The notes: generated from the sequence alone by a model not told the origin. 64,000 bases of DNA from Sphingomonas sp. LT1P40 (GCF_036663835.1 NZ_JAXOJT010000002.1:310001-374000), one strand, 5' to 3'. Positions 1 through 9,483 are shown, counted from the first letter of the stretch. Translations and numbers: made by a program.

Positions 1-44
1 CGGAAACCTTGCCATTCTTACCCGGTTCGGCCATCGCGCAGCCC

Positions 45-1163
45 ATGAACGCACCCGTTTCAGCACCCCGGCCAATGCCATGGATCATGGACATCGCTCC
101 CTATATTCCGGGCCGGTCGAAGACCGACGATGGCCGTAAAGCCGTGAAGCTCTCGTCCAACGAGAATCCGCTCGGCACCTCGCCCAAGGCACGCGCGGCG
201 TTTGCAAGCGCGGCGCAAACCCTCGAACGCTATCCCGACGCCAGCGCGACCGAGCTGCGCGATGCCTTGGCGGCGCAGCATGGGCTGGACCCCGACCGGA
301 TCATCTATGGCAACGGATCGGACGAGGTGCTGCATCTGGCGGCGGGCGCGTTTGCCGGGCCGGGCGACGAGATCATCTATGTCCATTACGGCTTCTCGGT
401 CTATCCGATCGCAACGCGGCGCGTGGGCGCGGTGCCGGTGGTTGCACCCGACAACGACTATGCCACCGATGTCGATGCGATCCTCGCCTGCGTGACCGAT
501 CGCACGAAGATCGTCTTCGTCGCCAATCCCAACAATCCGACCGGCACCTATGCGTCGCGCGAGGAAATCGCGCGGCTGCACGCTGGCCTTCGCCCCGACA
601 TCCTGCTCGTCCTCGATCATGCCTATGCCGAATATATCGAGGGTGAGATCGACGATGGCGGGATGGAACTGGCGCAGACCGCCTCGAACGTGCTGGTGAC
701 GCGCACCTTCTCCAAGCTTTACGGGCTGGCCGCCGAGCGGATCGGCTGGGGCTATGCATCGGAGCCGATCATTCAGGCGATGCATCGGATTCGCCTGCCC
801 TTCAGCATCACCATCGCCGGGACCGCCGCCGCCATCGCCGCGCTGCACGATGCCGAGTTCGTCGAGCACACGCGCCGCCATAATGCGCAGTGGCGGCGCT
901 GGTTCGCGGACGAGATCGCCAAGCTGGGCAATGCCGGCCTCCGCGCCGTGCCGAGCCAGGCGAATTTCGTGCTGGTGTTGTTCGAGGGGACGCTGACGGC
1001 GGAGGTCGCATATAAGGGGCTGATGGAGGCGGGCTACATCGTCCGCTGGCTGCCCGGACAGGGGCTGCCGCACGGGTTGCGCATCACCATCGGGACCGAA
1101 GGCGAGACGCGCGCCGTCGCCGCCATTCTCAAGAAGCTGGTCGATACAGCGACGGCGGGATGA
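45..1163 (+). CDS. hisC: histidinol-phosphate aminotransferase (aromatic aminotransferase family)
   Basis: A PLP-dependent fold type I aminotransferase of 372 residues that should convert imidazole acetol phosphate and glutamate to histidinol phosphate in the cytoplasm. Visible motifs are SNENPLG near the N-terminus, NPNNPTG in the middle and the PLP lysine in [10 protein letters not shown] (about residue 224). The reading frame is open upstream to a TTG at 9, but ATG 45 gives the usual family N-terminus; ATG 75 is also possible. It overlaps tyrA by four bases (ATGA). That coupling suggests it also transaminates prephenate or 4-hydroxyphenylpyruvate, which is inference from context. Confidence 0.93.
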   Translation: MNAPVSAPRPMPWIMDIAPYIPGRSKTDDGRKAVKLSSNENPLGTSPKARAAFASAAQTLERYPDASATELRDALAAQHGLDPDRIIYGNGSDEVLHLAAGAFAGPGDEIIYVHYGFSVYPIATRRVGAVPVVAPDNDYATDVDAILACVTDRTKIVFVANPNNPTGTYASREEIARLHAGLRPDILLVLDHAYAEYIEGEIDDGGMELAQTASNVLVTRTFSKLYGLAAERIGWGYASEPIIQAMHRIRLPFSITIAGTAAAIAALHDAEFVEHTRRHNAQWRRWFADEIAKLGNAGLRAVPSQANFVLVLFEGTLTAEVAYKGLMEAGYIVRWLPGQGLPHGLRITIGTEGETRAVAAILKKLVDTATAG

Positions 1164-1909
1164 AGCGGTTCGGCATTATCGGGTTCGGGCGTTTCGGGCA
1201 GCTGGCTGCGCGGCATTTGCGCGATCATTTCGCGGTGACCGTGACTGATGCGGCGGATATTGCGGCGACGGCGGACGCATTGGGTGTCGCGTCAGGCACC
1301 GTCCCCGACGCCGCCGACTGCGATATCGTCATGCTCGCCGTGCCGGTCCAGTCGATGGCCGCGATCATCGCCCAGATCGCGCCTTTGGTGCGTCCCGGCA
1401 CGCTGGTGGTGGATGTCGCGTCGGTGAAGATGTTGCCCGCACGCTGGATGGCCGAGGCGCTGCCGGAGAGTGTCGATATCGTCGCCACCCACCCGCTGTT
1501 CGGCCCGCAGAGCGCGCGGGCTGGGCTGGTGGGGCAGCCGCTGGTCGTGTGCCCGGTACGCGGGGAATCGCATCACAAGGTCGCGGCGTTCGGGCGCAAG
1601 CTGGGTCTCGCCGTGTCGCTGACGACCGCCGAGGAGCATGACCGCGAGATGGCCTATGTCCAGGCGCTGACCCATCTGATCGGCCGCACGCTGGAGAATA
1701 TCCGGATTCCGGACGAGGAGCTGAAAACCAACAGCTACCAGCATCTGCTGGAGCTGTGCGCGCTGATCCGCGACGACAGCAAGGAACTGTTCTTCGCAAT
1801 CCAGAATTTGAACCCGTTCGCGCAGGAAATCACCACGCAGTTTATCGCAGAGGCGAACGGATTGCTGGCGGAGAGCGTCGCAGCGGGCAATCGCAGCGCT
1901 GCCGACTAG
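1160..1909 (+). CDS. tyrA: prephenate/arogenate dehydrogenase family protein
   Basis: An NAD(P)-dependent oxidative decarboxylase of tyrosine synthesis, 249 residues with no fused chorismate mutase or ACT domain. The Rossmann glycine motif GFGRFG spans residues 8-13, and the catalytic-region histidines lie in [11 protein letters not shown] (His111) and ALTHLIG (His172). The GFGxFGQ and THPxFGPxS wording resembles the plant arogenate-type subgroup, so the substrate could be arogenate rather than prephenate; the sequence cannot settle this. Its start is coupled to the upstream hisC by ATGA, and its stop overlaps the convergent plsC by four bases. Confidence 0.88.
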   Translation: MKRFGIIGFGRFGQLAARHLRDHFAVTVTDAADIAATADALGVASGTVPDAADCDIVMLAVPVQSMAAIIAQIAPLVRPGTLVVDVASVKMLPARWMAEALPESVDIVATHPLFGPQSARAGLVGQPLVVCPVRGESHHKVAAFGRKLGLAVSLTTAEEHDREMAYVQALTHLIGRTLENIRIPDEELKTNSYQHLLELCALIRDDSKELFFAIQNLNPFAQEITTQFIAEANGLLAESVAAGNRSAAD

Positions 1910-2595
1910 CCTTCCAAATTCAGCGCGTTGATGCTGGCATGGGTCTGCGCCTCGATTTCCTCGCGCGACAGGCCCGGGGGGATCGGCGAGAAAAAGCGAA
2001 TGGTGACGATGCCGGGGCGCTTCAGCCCCTTGCGCGGCCACACTCGCCCGCTGTCGAGCGCGATTCCCACCACCGGAATCTTCAAGACCCGGTAGAGTCC
2101 TGCGAAGCCCGACCGCAGTTCGGGCGTTTCGCCCACTGGAACCCGTGAGCCTTCGGGAAAGATCAGGATCGATCGCCCCTCCGCCAGCGCGCCCTGCGCC
2201 TCGTGCATCATCCGCCGCAGCGCCTTGGCCGACGCTTCACGGTTGACGATCACCGCGCCATATTTGCGCGCCGCCCAGCCCCAGCCCGGAATCTGCCCCA
2301 GTTCCTGCTTCATCACCACAGCAGGCGTGCCGAGCAGATAGGCCAGCGCCATCGTCTCGAACATCGATTCATGCTTGGCGGCATAGAGCGCTGGGCCGGC
2401 GATCATCGCGCCCTCCATCTGAACGCGGATTCCGAGGATGTGATGCGCGCACCACATGCCGAACCCGGTCCAGCGCATGCAATAGGGCCGCAGCACGCGC
2501 GTCCCGAACAGCGCGGCGATCGGCGCGCCCAGCACGATCAGCACCGACGCGGTATAAAAAACGAGGACAAAGGCGATGTTGCGCAGCAGGGTCAT
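1906..2595 (-). CDS. plsC: 1-acyl-sn-glycerol-3-phosphate acyltransferase family protein
   Basis: A membrane acyltransferase of 229 residues, expected to make phosphatidic acid from lysophosphatidic acid. One or two hydrophobic segments lie in the first 30 residues. The catalytic block is KHESMFET (His75 to Glu80), an HX4E version of the usual HX4D motif. The acceptor motif FPEGSR is at residues 146-151. It is the last gene of the ftsE-ftsX-ydcF-plsC run, starting three bases after the ydcF stop. The acidic residue substitution makes exact activity slightly uncertain. Confidence 0.86.
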   Translation of the reverse strand: MTLLRNIAFVLVFYTASVLIVLGAPIAALFGTRVLRPYCMRWTGFGMWCAHHILGIRVQMEGAMIAGPALYAAKHESMFETMALAYLLGTPAVVMKQELGQIPGWGWAARKYGAVIVNREASAKALRRMMHEAQGALAEGRSILIFPEGSRVPVGETPELRSGFAGLYRVLKIPVVGIALDSGRVWPRKGLKRPGIVTIRFFSPIPPGLSREEIEAQTHASINALNLEG

Positions 2596-2598
2596 GGC

Positions 2599-3129
2599 TT
2601 ACCCGAACAGCAATACGATCCGGCGCACCAGATATTTGTGATATTCGCGCAGCAACATGGTGAAGCGCGGATTGGTACGCACCCCGTCGCCGACAATCTC
2701 GACATCGCTTCCCAATGCGTAGCTCAGTTCCAGCTTCGCGCGCGGCATGTGCCAGTCGGCGGTGACCAGCCGCACCGATTTATAGTTTTTTTCGCGGACC
2801 CACGCCGCCGTCTCGTCGGCGTTGGAGCGCGTATCGACCGCCTCATGCCCCAGGTCGATGCAACAGCGGAACAGCCGCGGCGGCGCTTTGTACTCCACCG
2901 CCAGTTCGATCGGGCGCACCGTCGGGTCGGTGCCGGTGATGAGCATGCGTTTTGCCGCTTTCGCCTGCACCAGCGCGATGCCGCGATCGATCCGCCCCGG
3001 CCCGCCGGTCGGCACGACGATCGCATCGGTCTTTACCCCCGTATCGACTGGTTTGCCGAGCGACAGCATGAACAGCGCGAAACCAAGCGCCCAGGCCAGC
3101 GCGAGCAACGCGGAGACGCGCCGGATCAC
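2599..3129 (-). CDS. YdcF/SanA-like DUF218 family membrane protein
   Basis: A 176-residue protein with a single N-terminal membrane segment (about residues 5-22) followed by a DUF218 domain opening with DAIVVPTGGPGRIDRG, where GG...R is the family signature. DUF218 proteins are linked to envelope or peptidoglycan-related processes, but the reaction is not established. The start is GTG 3129, overlapping the ftsX stop as GTGA; the longer frame upstream runs antisense-free but through ftsX and is not coding. Its place between ftsX and plsC supports an envelope role. Confidence 0.82.
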   Translation of the reverse strand: MIRRVSALLALAWALGFALFMLSLGKPVDTGVKTDAIVVPTGGPGRIDRGIALVQAKAAKRMLITGTDPTVRPIELAVEYKAPPRLFRCCIDLGHEAVDTRSNADETAAWVREKNYKSVRLVTADWHMPRAKLELSYALGSDVEIVGDGVRTNPRFTMLLREYHKYLVRRIVLLFG

Positions 3130-4016
3130 AGCGTCTGCCCCAGGGTCCGCTGCACCGCCGTGCGCGCGGCAAACATCGCCATCAACGCGAAGGCGAGCGG
3201 CGTCGCGGCGAGAATCCCCCAGTCGGTCTGCGTCAGCGCGACGCCGCTCAACAATTCCGAGCCCAAAGCCGCCGCCTGCCGCCCGAGCAGCCAGATCGCC
3301 CCCAGCGCGACGATCGTGCCGAGCGCCCCGCCCAGAAACGTGTCGAGCGCGATGCGGCGCTGAAACAGCCGCGCGACCTGCGTATCGGTCGAGCCGAGAA
3401 TGTGCAGCACGGCGATCGTATCGCGGTGCATGTCGAGGCCCGCGCGCGCGGCAAGCAGCACCACGGCGGCGGTCGCGGTCGCCATCAGCAGCACCAGCGC
3501 AGCGGCGAACCAAGTCATCGTCGATAGGAACCCGGCGACCGGGGTCAGCCATTGCGCATGACGATCAACGCGGGCCGCGGGCGCGATGGCGCGCGCGGCG
3601 GCCGTCGCGCGATCGACCACCGCCGCGTCGCCCGAATCGAGATCGACGTCGATCATCGCCGGCATCGGCAATTCGCTGTCCAGCCCGGCGTCGCCCAGCC
3701 ACGGTTCGAGCAGTTCGGCGAGGCGTGCGCGATCGACTTCGGCAACGCGCCGCACGCCCGGTGTCCCCCGCAGCGATTCGACGATGGCCCTGGCCGCCGC
3801 ATCGCGCTTGGCGGCATCGGCCTCGACCAGCTGAATCGTCAGCCGCCCCGCCAGCTGTCGATCGAGCGTGCGGCTGGCCCCCGCCATGCCGAGGCCGAGC
3901 GCACCTGCCAGCACCGTCAGGAACAGCATGATCGCCATGATCCACAGCATCGTGCGCGGACGGCGCGCATCGTCGAGCAAGCGGCGTTCGGGCTTGTCGC
4001 GGCGGAACCAGCTCAT
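3126..4016 (-). CDS. ftsX: cell division ABC transporter permease FtsX
   Basis: The integral membrane partner of FtsE, 296 residues. It has an N-terminal cytoplasmic arm, a first transmembrane segment at about residues 25-47, an extracytoplasmic domain, then three further hydrophobic segments in the C-terminal half, which is the FtsX topology. In other bacteria FtsEX relays ATP hydrolysis to septal peptidoglycan hydrolases. The start overlaps the ftsE stop by four bases and the stop overlaps the GTG start of the ydcF-like gene, so all are probably translated as one unit. Confidence 0.92.
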   Translation of the reverse strand: MSWFRRDKPERRLLDDARRPRTMLWIMAIMLFLTVLAGALGLGMAGASRTLDRQLAGRLTIQLVEADAAKRDAAARAIVESLRGTPGVRRVAEVDRARLAELLEPWLGDAGLDSELPMPAMIDVDLDSGDAAVVDRATAAARAIAPAARVDRHAQWLTPVAGFLSTMTWFAAALVLLMATATAAVVLLAARAGLDMHRDTIAVLHILGSTDTQVARLFQRRIALDTFLGGALGTIVALGAIWLLGRQAAALGSELLSGVALTQTDWGILAATPLAFALMAMFAARTAVQRTLGQTL

Positions 4017-4720
4017 GCGGGCGCGCCGCCCGGCGGATAACGCAGCGCGCCGGTGGGATCGTTCAGTCGCCCCTTTTCGATCCGCATCATGCGCGCGTCG
4101 GGAATGCGGTTGAGCAAATGGAAGTCGTGCGTCGCGACAACGACGGTGGTGCCGAGCCGGTTGAGCGAATCGAACAGATGGAGCAGCCGTTCGGCCATTT
4201 CGGGATCGACGTTGCCGGTCGGCTCATCCGCCACCAGCACTTCGGGCCGGGTGATGACCGCGCGGGCGATGGCGATGCGCTGTTGCTCGCCGCCCGACAG
4301 CGTCGGCGGCTTGGCGCGCCCACGATCGGTCAGGCCAACCCAGGCCAGCATCTCGCGCACCGGCGCCTCGATCTCGCTTTCGGGCATGCCGGAGACGCGC
4401 AGGGGAAGCGCGATATTGTCATAGGCCGACAAATGCGGGAGCAGCCGGAAATCCTGGAACACCACGCCGATGCGGCGGCGAAAACCGGGCAGGCGTTTGC
4501 GGGGCAGCGCGCCCGCATCCTCGCCGAACAGCCGAACGATCCCGCGCGTCGGGCGCTGGGCGAGATAAAGCAATTTGAGCAAAGACGTCTTGCCCGCGCC
4601 CGATGCGCCGGTGAGGAAATAGAAGGACCCCGCGCTCAGCGTGAAGCTGATATCGCTGAGCGTTTCCGCTCCGGTCCCGTAACGCAGGCCGACATTCTCG
4701 AACTGAACGATATTGGCCAT
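4013..4720 (-). CDS. ftsE: cell division ATP-binding protein FtsE
   Basis: An ABC ATPase of 235 residues that pairs with FtsX at the division site. Walker A is GASGAGKTS (residues 38-46), the ABC signature LSGGEQQ is at 141-147, and Walker B with the catalytic Glu is VADEPTG around 163-169. The start at ATG 4720 gives the standard FtsE N-terminus; the frame is open further upstream but that part is not conserved-looking. It is the first gene of the operon and is divergent from the zinc-ribbon gene across a 141-base gap that must hold both promoters. Confidence 0.94.
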   Translation of the reverse strand: MANIVQFENVGLRYGTGAETLSDISFTLSAGSFYFLTGASGAGKTSLLKLLYLAQRPTRGIVRLFGEDAGALPRKRLPGFRRRIGVVFQDFRLLPHLSAYDNIALPLRVSGMPESEIEAPVREMLAWVGLTDRGRAKPPTLSGGEQQRIAIARAVITRPEVLVADEPTGNVDPEMAERLLHLFDSLNRLGTTVVVATHDFHLLNRIPDARMMRIEKGRLNDPTGALRYPPGGAPA

Positions 4721-4861
4721 GTGCCGGCGCGTGGCCGCTCCTGAGTCTTCTGCCCCGCTTAGCCATCGCACAGGCGACGCAGCGCTTGCAATGCGGGAGC
4801 GAGAAGTGTTTAGATTCGGGATTGGCAATCCTTGTGTCCGTGCCAAGCAAGATGTGTCGCC

Positions 4862-5548
4862 ATGATCCTTGAATGTCCCGAATGCCGCACCCGCTATCTG
4901 GTCCCCGACACCGCGATCGGTGGCGAAGGGCGGACCGTGCGCTGTGCGAGTTGCCGCCATAGCTGGCATCAGGAACCGGCAGGCGGGCCGATCGCAAAGC
5001 CCGCCGCCGATGTGATCCGCGCGGATGCCTATGCGCCGACGCCACCTGTGGCAAAGGCAGAGGCTTCGGCAAGCCACGACTATGATCCGTTCGCACATGA
5101 GCCGCCGTTCAAACCGCGCAAGAATCCCGAAAAGCGCTGGACTGCCGCTGCAGTGATTGCGGGCGTGTCGATGCTGCTCGGCGCGGGCGCGATCCTGTAC
5201 AGCGGCGCGCCGGGGCTGGCGGCGCAGCTGGGGCTGCCGATCGGCGACGTGCGCACGCCGCTGATCTTCACGGCACAGTCGGTGCAGCGCAAGCCGCGAC
5301 TGAACGGCGGCGAATTGTTCGTGGTGAGCGGGCAGGTCATGAACCCGACCAAGGAGACGCAACGCGTCCCCAACATCCTGGCCGAGCTGCGCGATGGCAA
5401 CAACTCGATTGTCTATAACTGGACGATCACGCCCGAGCCGCGCTCATTGCCGCCCGGTGGCAGCCTTGAGTTCAACAGCGGCAAGCTCGACGTGCCGCCG
5501 ACCGGCAAAAGCATCCAGTTCAGCTTTTCGGGCGAAGCCCCAGAATAG
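4862..5548 (+). CDS. MJ0042-type zinc-ribbon, single-pass membrane protein
   Basis: A 228-residue protein with an N-terminal zinc ribbon (Cys5, Cys8, Cys28 and Cys31 in the CPEC...CASC pattern), an acidic and Ala-rich linker, one transmembrane helix at about residues 93-115, and a C-terminal beta-rich domain resembling DUF3426. The function of this family is unknown. Its placement divergent from ftsE is a recurring arrangement in alphaproteobacteria as I recall it, suggesting an envelope or division link. The start is ATG 4862, which puts the zinc ribbon at the very N-terminus. Its 3' end overlaps the convergent MATE gene by 29 bases. Confidence 0.8.
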   Translation: MILECPECRTRYLVPDTAIGGEGRTVRCASCRHSWHQEPAGGPIAKPAADVIRADAYAPTPPVAKAEASASHDYDPFAHEPPFKPRKNPEKRWTAAAVIAGVSMLLGAGAILYSGAPGLAAQLGLPIGDVRTPLIFTAQSVQRKPRLNGGELFVVSGQVMNPTKETQRVPNILAELRDGNNSIVYNWTITPEPRSLPPGGSLEFNSGKLDVPPTGKSIQFSFSGEAPE

Positions 5549-6893
5549 CTAAGCGGCGAGTAATGAACAAAAGCCGCCCGCCATTGAGCAGAGCGGCGGC
5601 GACCATGCCGGTGGCGGAGGCCGCGACCAGCCCTATCGGCCCCCATCCGGCATGCACCGTCCATAGCCCGATCGCGCCGGTCAGCAGGAAGAAGGCGAGG
5701 ATGCCGTTGATCCCCGCCGCTACCTGATCGCCGAGCGATCGCAGCGCGTAGACGAACACCACCTGCAACCCATCAAACAGGATGAACGGTGCCCAGAAGG
5801 GCAGCATCGCCACCGCCAGCGCCACGACTGCGGCGTTGGCCGGGAACACGCCGACCACCAGCGCGGGGACGAGGATCAGCCCGATTGCCAGCACGCCCAG
5901 GATCGCGGCCGCCAGCCCGGCGGCAATAGCGGTGCGTGGTCCGGCGGCGGCGGGATCGCCCTCCCCCACCGCATTGCCCACGCGCACCCCCGCCGCCGAG
6001 CCGAGGCCGAGTGCAAAGGCGAAGGTGACGTTATGGACCGAGAACACGATCTGAAATGCATGCGTCGCGGTCTCGCCTAACTGCGTCGACAGCGCGATCA
6101 GGATCGAGAACCCGGCCAGCTCAAGGCCCGAGGCGATCGCCGGGACCGCTCCGAACGCCAGCAGCGCGCCGACGCCCGTCCACATTGGCCGGGTCCCGAA
6201 ATCGCGCCAGTCGCGCACCCCGCGTTCCCGCGCACGGGGCAAAGTCAGCGCGGCCACGACCATCGCCACTGCGCCGATCACCAGCGCGATGACGGTGGCA
6301 GTTGCCGCCCCGACTGCACCCATCACCGGTAGACCAAACTGCCCCGTCGCCAGCACCCAGGCGAGCAGCGCGTTGATCGGCAGGATCGACAAATTAACCG
6401 CCATCACCCGGCGCGGGCGGCTGACCCCTTCGAGAAAGAAGCTGGCGGCGACGATCAGCAGCTGAAACGGATAACCGATCGCCATGGTCTTTACGACCCG
6501 CGCCGCCTCTGGTGCGATGCCGGAATCGACGCCGACGCCGAGCAGCATCGGCAATGCGAAGAGGAACAGGATGCCGCCGCTGACGAGGCCAAGGATCAGG
6601 CCCAGCACCAGCCCCTGCCGTAGTACCGCGCCGGTCGCGGGCAAATCCTTCGCCCCATCAGCCCGCGAAGCGAACACCAGCACGCCAGTCAGCCAGCCCA
6701 GCGCCACGACAATACCGATAAAGGTCAGCGTGCGGCTTGCCCCCAGTGCGGCAACCTCATGCGTGCTGACCAGTCCGACGACGATCACGTCGGTGACGTG
6801 CAGGATCGTCCAGTTGAGTCCCGTCAGCACGACCGGCCATGCCAGCGCGAGAATGCGGCGCATCTCGGCGCGGGTGTCGGCGGGAAACTGCAT
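5520..6893 (-). CDS. MATE family efflux transporter
   Basis: A multidrug and toxic-compound extrusion transporter of 457 residues with about 12 hydrophobic helices in two similar halves. It is expected to use a Na+ or H+ gradient to export cationic compounds across the inner membrane. The N-terminus ([15 protein letters not shown]...VTDVIVVGL) is the typical first-helix region of NorM-like proteins. The stop lies inside the 3' end of the zinc-ribbon gene. The substrate cannot be predicted. Confidence 0.88.
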   Translation of the reverse strand: MQFPADTRAEMRRILALAWPVVLTGLNWTILHVTDVIVVGLVSTHEVAALGASRTLTFIGIVVALGWLTGVLVFASRADGAKDLPATGAVLRQGLVLGLILGLVSGGILFLFALPMLLGVGVDSGIAPEAARVVKTMAIGYPFQLLIVAASFFLEGVSRPRRVMAVNLSILPINALLAWVLATGQFGLPVMGAVGAATATVIALVIGAVAMVVAALTLPRARERGVRDWRDFGTRPMWTGVGALLAFGAVPAIASGLELAGFSILIALSTQLGETATHAFQIVFSVHNVTFAFALGLGSAAGVRVGNAVGEGDPAAAGPRTAIAAGLAAAILGVLAIGLILVPALVVGVFPANAAVVALAVAMLPFWAPFILFDGLQVVFVYALRSLGDQVAAGINGILAFFLLTGAIGLWTVHAGWGPIGLVAASATGMVAAALLNGGRLLFITRRLAILGLRPKS

Positions 6894-7020
6894 GGGGCGC
6901 TGGCCTTAGACGGACGCCGTGACAGAAGAAAGCTGCGGATGGTTGTTGCGCCCCCCCAAGTGCTTTGCTAGGGGCCGCGCCTTACCAGCCGCCGGGTCAG
7001 CCCGCCGGTCAGATATCCGT

Positions 7021-7107
7021 GCGGCCATGGCGGAATTGGTAGACGCGCAACGTTGAGGTCGTTGTGGGCGAAAGCCCGTGGAAGTTCGAGTCTTCTTGGC
7101 CGCACCA
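7021..7107 (+). tRNA. tRNA-Leu (anticodon GAG)
   Basis: An 87-base class II tRNA with an encoded CCA end (7105-7107). The acceptor stem pairs GCGGCCA (7021-7027) with TGGCCGC (7097-7103). The anticodon stem CAACG/CGTTG encloses loop TTGAGGT, giving anticodon GAG, which reads CUC and CUU leucine codons. A long variable arm (GGGC-GAAA-GCCC) and T loop TTCGAGT are as expected for tRNA-Leu. Confidence 0.97.
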
Positions 7108-7130
7108 ATCATCCAGACAATCGGGAGATA

Positions 7131-7191
7131 CGGGCCTTCGGGCCTGTGACGCTGGCGGGCGGTGTGTAACCGTTTACCGCCCGTCAGCGTC
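7131..7191 (+). promoter_or_regulatory. two tandem hairpins between tRNA-Leu and the halogenase gene
   Basis: The first hairpin is a six-pair stem capped by TTCG (7131-7146, CGGGCC-TTCG-GGCCTG). The second is a 16-pair stem with one wobble (7148-7163 with 7176-7191) around a 12-base loop. No T-run follows either, so they are not classic terminators. They could process or terminate the tRNA transcript, or lie in the 5' leader of the halogenase gene, whose probable ribosome site GGGGA is near 7229. Confidence 0.55.
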
Positions 7192-7238
7192 GATCTATAG
7201 CGAAGCGGGCCATCGGAGCCTTACGCAGGGGATGGACG

Positions 7239-8762
7239 ATGGAGCACGACAACCCGCCGATCAGCCGCATCATCATCGTCGGTGGCGGCACCGCCGGGTG
7301 GATGACGGCGGCACTGCTCTCCAAGCTCTTCTTTCGTGGCTATGACATCACGCTGGTCGAATCCGATGAGATCGGTATCATCGGCGTCGGCGAAGCAACG
7401 ATCCCCGGCATCAAGGATTACAACAAACTCGCCGGCATCGACCTGACCGAGATGATCCGCGCGACCCAGGCGACGTTCAAGCTCGGCATCGAATTCGTCA
7501 ACTGGCGGGCACAGGGGGCAAGTTACATCCACGGTTTCGGCAAGATCGGCACCGATCTGATGTGGCTGCACCCGCACCAGCTCTGGCTGAAGCTGGCGGC
7601 GCAAGGACAGGCCAGGCATTTCGACCATTATGCGCTGAACTGCGTCGCCGCGCGGCAAAACAAATTCTGCTTTCCCGACCCGCGCAATCCCGGATCGCCC
7701 ATGGGGCATATCGACTATGCCTATCATTTCGACGCCTCGCTTTATGCCCGCTTTCTGCGCACCCGCTCCGAAGTACAGGGTGTCACGCGGATCGAGGGCA
7801 AGATCGTCGATGTGAAGCAACGACCCGAGGACGGCTTCGTCGATCACATCGTGCTGGCGGACGGGCGGACCATCGCCGGCGACCTGTTCGTCGATTGCTC
7901 GGGGATGCGCGCGCTGCTGCTCGGGCAGACATTGGGCGTGGGTTACGAGGACTGGAGCCAATGGCTGCTGTGCGATCGCGCGCTGGCGGTGCCATGCGAG
8001 AGCGTCGCGCCGCTGACGCCCTATACCCGCTCGACCGCGCACGGATCGGGCTGGCAATGGCGCATCCCGCTTCAGCACCGCACCGGCAACGGCCATGTCT
8101 ATGCCAGCGCACAGATCAGCGACGACGCGGCGGCGGACACGTTGCTCCGCAATCTCGATGGTAAGCCGCTGGCCGATCCGCGCCCGGTCAAGTTCGCGCC
8201 GGGCAAACGGCACAAGGCGTGGGACAAGAATGTCGTCGCGATCGGCCTGTCGTCCGGCTTCCTCGAACCGCTCGAATCGACCAGCATCCATCTGATTCAG
8301 ACCGGGATCCTGCGCCTCGTCGCGCTATTCCCCGGGCGCGGCTTCAACGCTGCCGACACCGCTGAATATAACCGCCAGCACGATTTCGAATTCAACGACG
8401 TGCGCGACTTCATCATCGCGCATTACAAGATCACCGAACGCGACGATACGCCGTTCTGGGCCTATGTCCGCAACATGGCGGTGCCCGACAGCCTGGCCGA
8501 GCGGCTCGACCTGTTCCGCGCCTCAGCCCGCTTCTTCGTCCACGGCAAGGCCGAGTTGTTCCGCGAAGAAAGCTGGGTTCAGGTGCTGTTGGGACAGGGC
8601 ATGCACATGAACTACGACCCGATGGTCGACATGATCCCCGACGAAGATGTCGCCGGATTCATGAGGGACATTGAGGAAGTGAATGCCGAGGTCGCGGCCG
8701 CCATGCCGGCCCATCAGGCGTTCATCGACCGCCACTGCAAGGCCGGGGTGGTCGCGGCGTAA
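7239..8762 (+). CDS. flavin-dependent tryptophan halogenase family protein
   Basis: A 507-residue FADH2-dependent halogenase-like protein. The FAD motif GGGTAGWM starts at about residue 15 and GVGEATIP at about 49. The lysine thought to guide hypohalous acid is Lys81 in ATFKLGIEFVNW. The WxWxIP halogenase signature is GWQWRIP (Trp272, Trp274). The catalytic glutamate is Glu346 in FLEPLEST, matching Lys79 and Glu346 of PrnA as I recall that sequence. The substrate is unknown: no biosynthetic, TonB-receptor or flavin reductase gene lies beside it. Relatives in Sphingomonadales and Caulobacterales can act on indole-like compounds, so free tryptophan is only one possibility. Confidence 0.9.
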   Translation: MEHDNPPISRIIIVGGGTAGWMTAALLSKLFFRGYDITLVESDEIGIIGVGEATIPGIKDYNKLAGIDLTEMIRATQATFKLGIEFVNWRAQGASYIHGFGKIGTDLMWLHPHQLWLKLAAQGQARHFDHYALNCVAARQNKFCFPDPRNPGSPMGHIDYAYHFDASLYARFLRTRSEVQGVTRIEGKIVDVKQRPEDGFVDHIVLADGRTIAGDLFVDCSGMRALLLGQTLGVGYEDWSQWLLCDRALAVPCESVAPLTPYTRSTAHGSGWQWRIPLQHRTGNGHVYASAQISDDAAADTLLRNLDGKPLADPRPVKFAPGKRHKAWDKNVVAIGLSSGFLEPLESTSIHLIQTGILRLVALFPGRGFNAADTAEYNRQHDFEFNDVRDFIIAHYKITERDDTPFWAYVRNMAVPDSLAERLDLFRASARFFVHGKAELFREESWVQVLLGQGMHMNYDPMVDMIPDEDVAGFMRDIEEVNAEVAAAMPAHQAFIDRHCKAGVVAA

Positions 8763-8780
8763 CAGTCAAAAGCTCATCAC

Positions 8781-8861
8781 CCTCACCCTTCGCGCCTGCG
8801 GCGCTCTTCCCTCTCCCATTGGGAGAGGGAGGGAGGCGCAAAGCGCCGGAAGGGTGAGGGC
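8781..8861. repeat. nested palindromic repeat element
   Basis: An 81-base element between convergent genes. Perfect 12-base outer arms (8781-8792 and 8850-8861, CCCTCACCCTTC and its complement) enclose an inner palindrome of 11-base arms (8809-8819 and 8821-8831, TCCCTCTCCCA and its complement). It has the look of a dispersed intergenic palindromic repeat. It could fold in the 3' end of either the halogenase or the ssb transcript. Confidence 0.75.
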
Positions 8862-8878
8862 GATGGGAAGCTACGCAC

Positions 8879-9448
8879 TCAAAACGGTACGTCGTCGTCC
8901 AGATCGTCCGGGAAGCCACCGCCCGCGCCGCCGCCCGCAGGCGGGCTGCTGCGGCCACCGCCACCGCCACCGCCGCCATATCCACCGCCGCCGCCGCCGC
9001 GATTGCTCGACTGACCGGCGAAGTCGTCGTTTCCGCCGCCCCCCCATTCGTCACGACCGCCACCGCCGCCGCCACTCGAGCCACCGCCAGCACCGCCGGG
9101 GCCATCCAGCATCACCAGCTTGGCGTCGAAACCCTGCAAAACGATCTCGGTCGAGTAACGGTCGCCGCCATCCTTGTCCTGCCATTTGCGGGTTTGCAGC
9201 TGGCCCTCAAGATAAACTTTCGACCCCTTGCGCAGATAGCGTTCGGCGACATTGGCCAGCCCTTCGCTGAACAGCTTGACCGTGTGCCATTCGGTGCGCT
9301 CCTTCTTCTCGCCCGAATTGCGATCCTTCCAGCTTTCGGAAGTGGCGACGCGCAGTTCGACCACCTTGCCGCCGTTGGAAAAGGACCGCGCTTCGGGATC
9401 GCGCCCGAGATTGCCGACCAGAATGACCTTGTTGACGCTGCCCGCCAT
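8879..9448 (-). CDS. ssb: single-stranded DNA-binding protein
   Basis: Coats single-stranded DNA in replication, recombination and repair. The 189 residues comprise an N-terminal OB fold (about 1-110, [19 protein letters not shown]...), a very Gly-rich linker with long glycine runs (about 117-178), and the acidic C-terminal tip DDLDDDVPF that recruits partner proteins. Length is normal for alphaproteobacterial SSB. It is convergent with the halogenase gene and divergent from the DUF4169 gene, across a 35-base gap. Confidence 0.97.
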   Translation of the reverse strand: MAGSVNKVILVGNLGRDPEARSFSNGGKVVELRVATSESWKDRNSGEKKERTEWHTVKLFSEGLANVAERYLRKGSKVYLEGQLQTRKWQDKDGGDRYSTEIVLQGFDAKLVMLDGPGGAGGGSSGGGGGGRDEWGGGGNDDFAGQSSNRGGGGGGYGGGGGGGGRSSPPAGGGAGGGFPDDLDDDVPF

Positions 9449-9483
9449 GTTAACTCCGCTTTCAAATCATTATCGGGGAACAG

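Noticed and set aside
9000..9100. Simple repeat within ssb as a possible array
   Set aside because: The GCC/CCG-rich repeats encode the normal Gly-rich linker of SSB.
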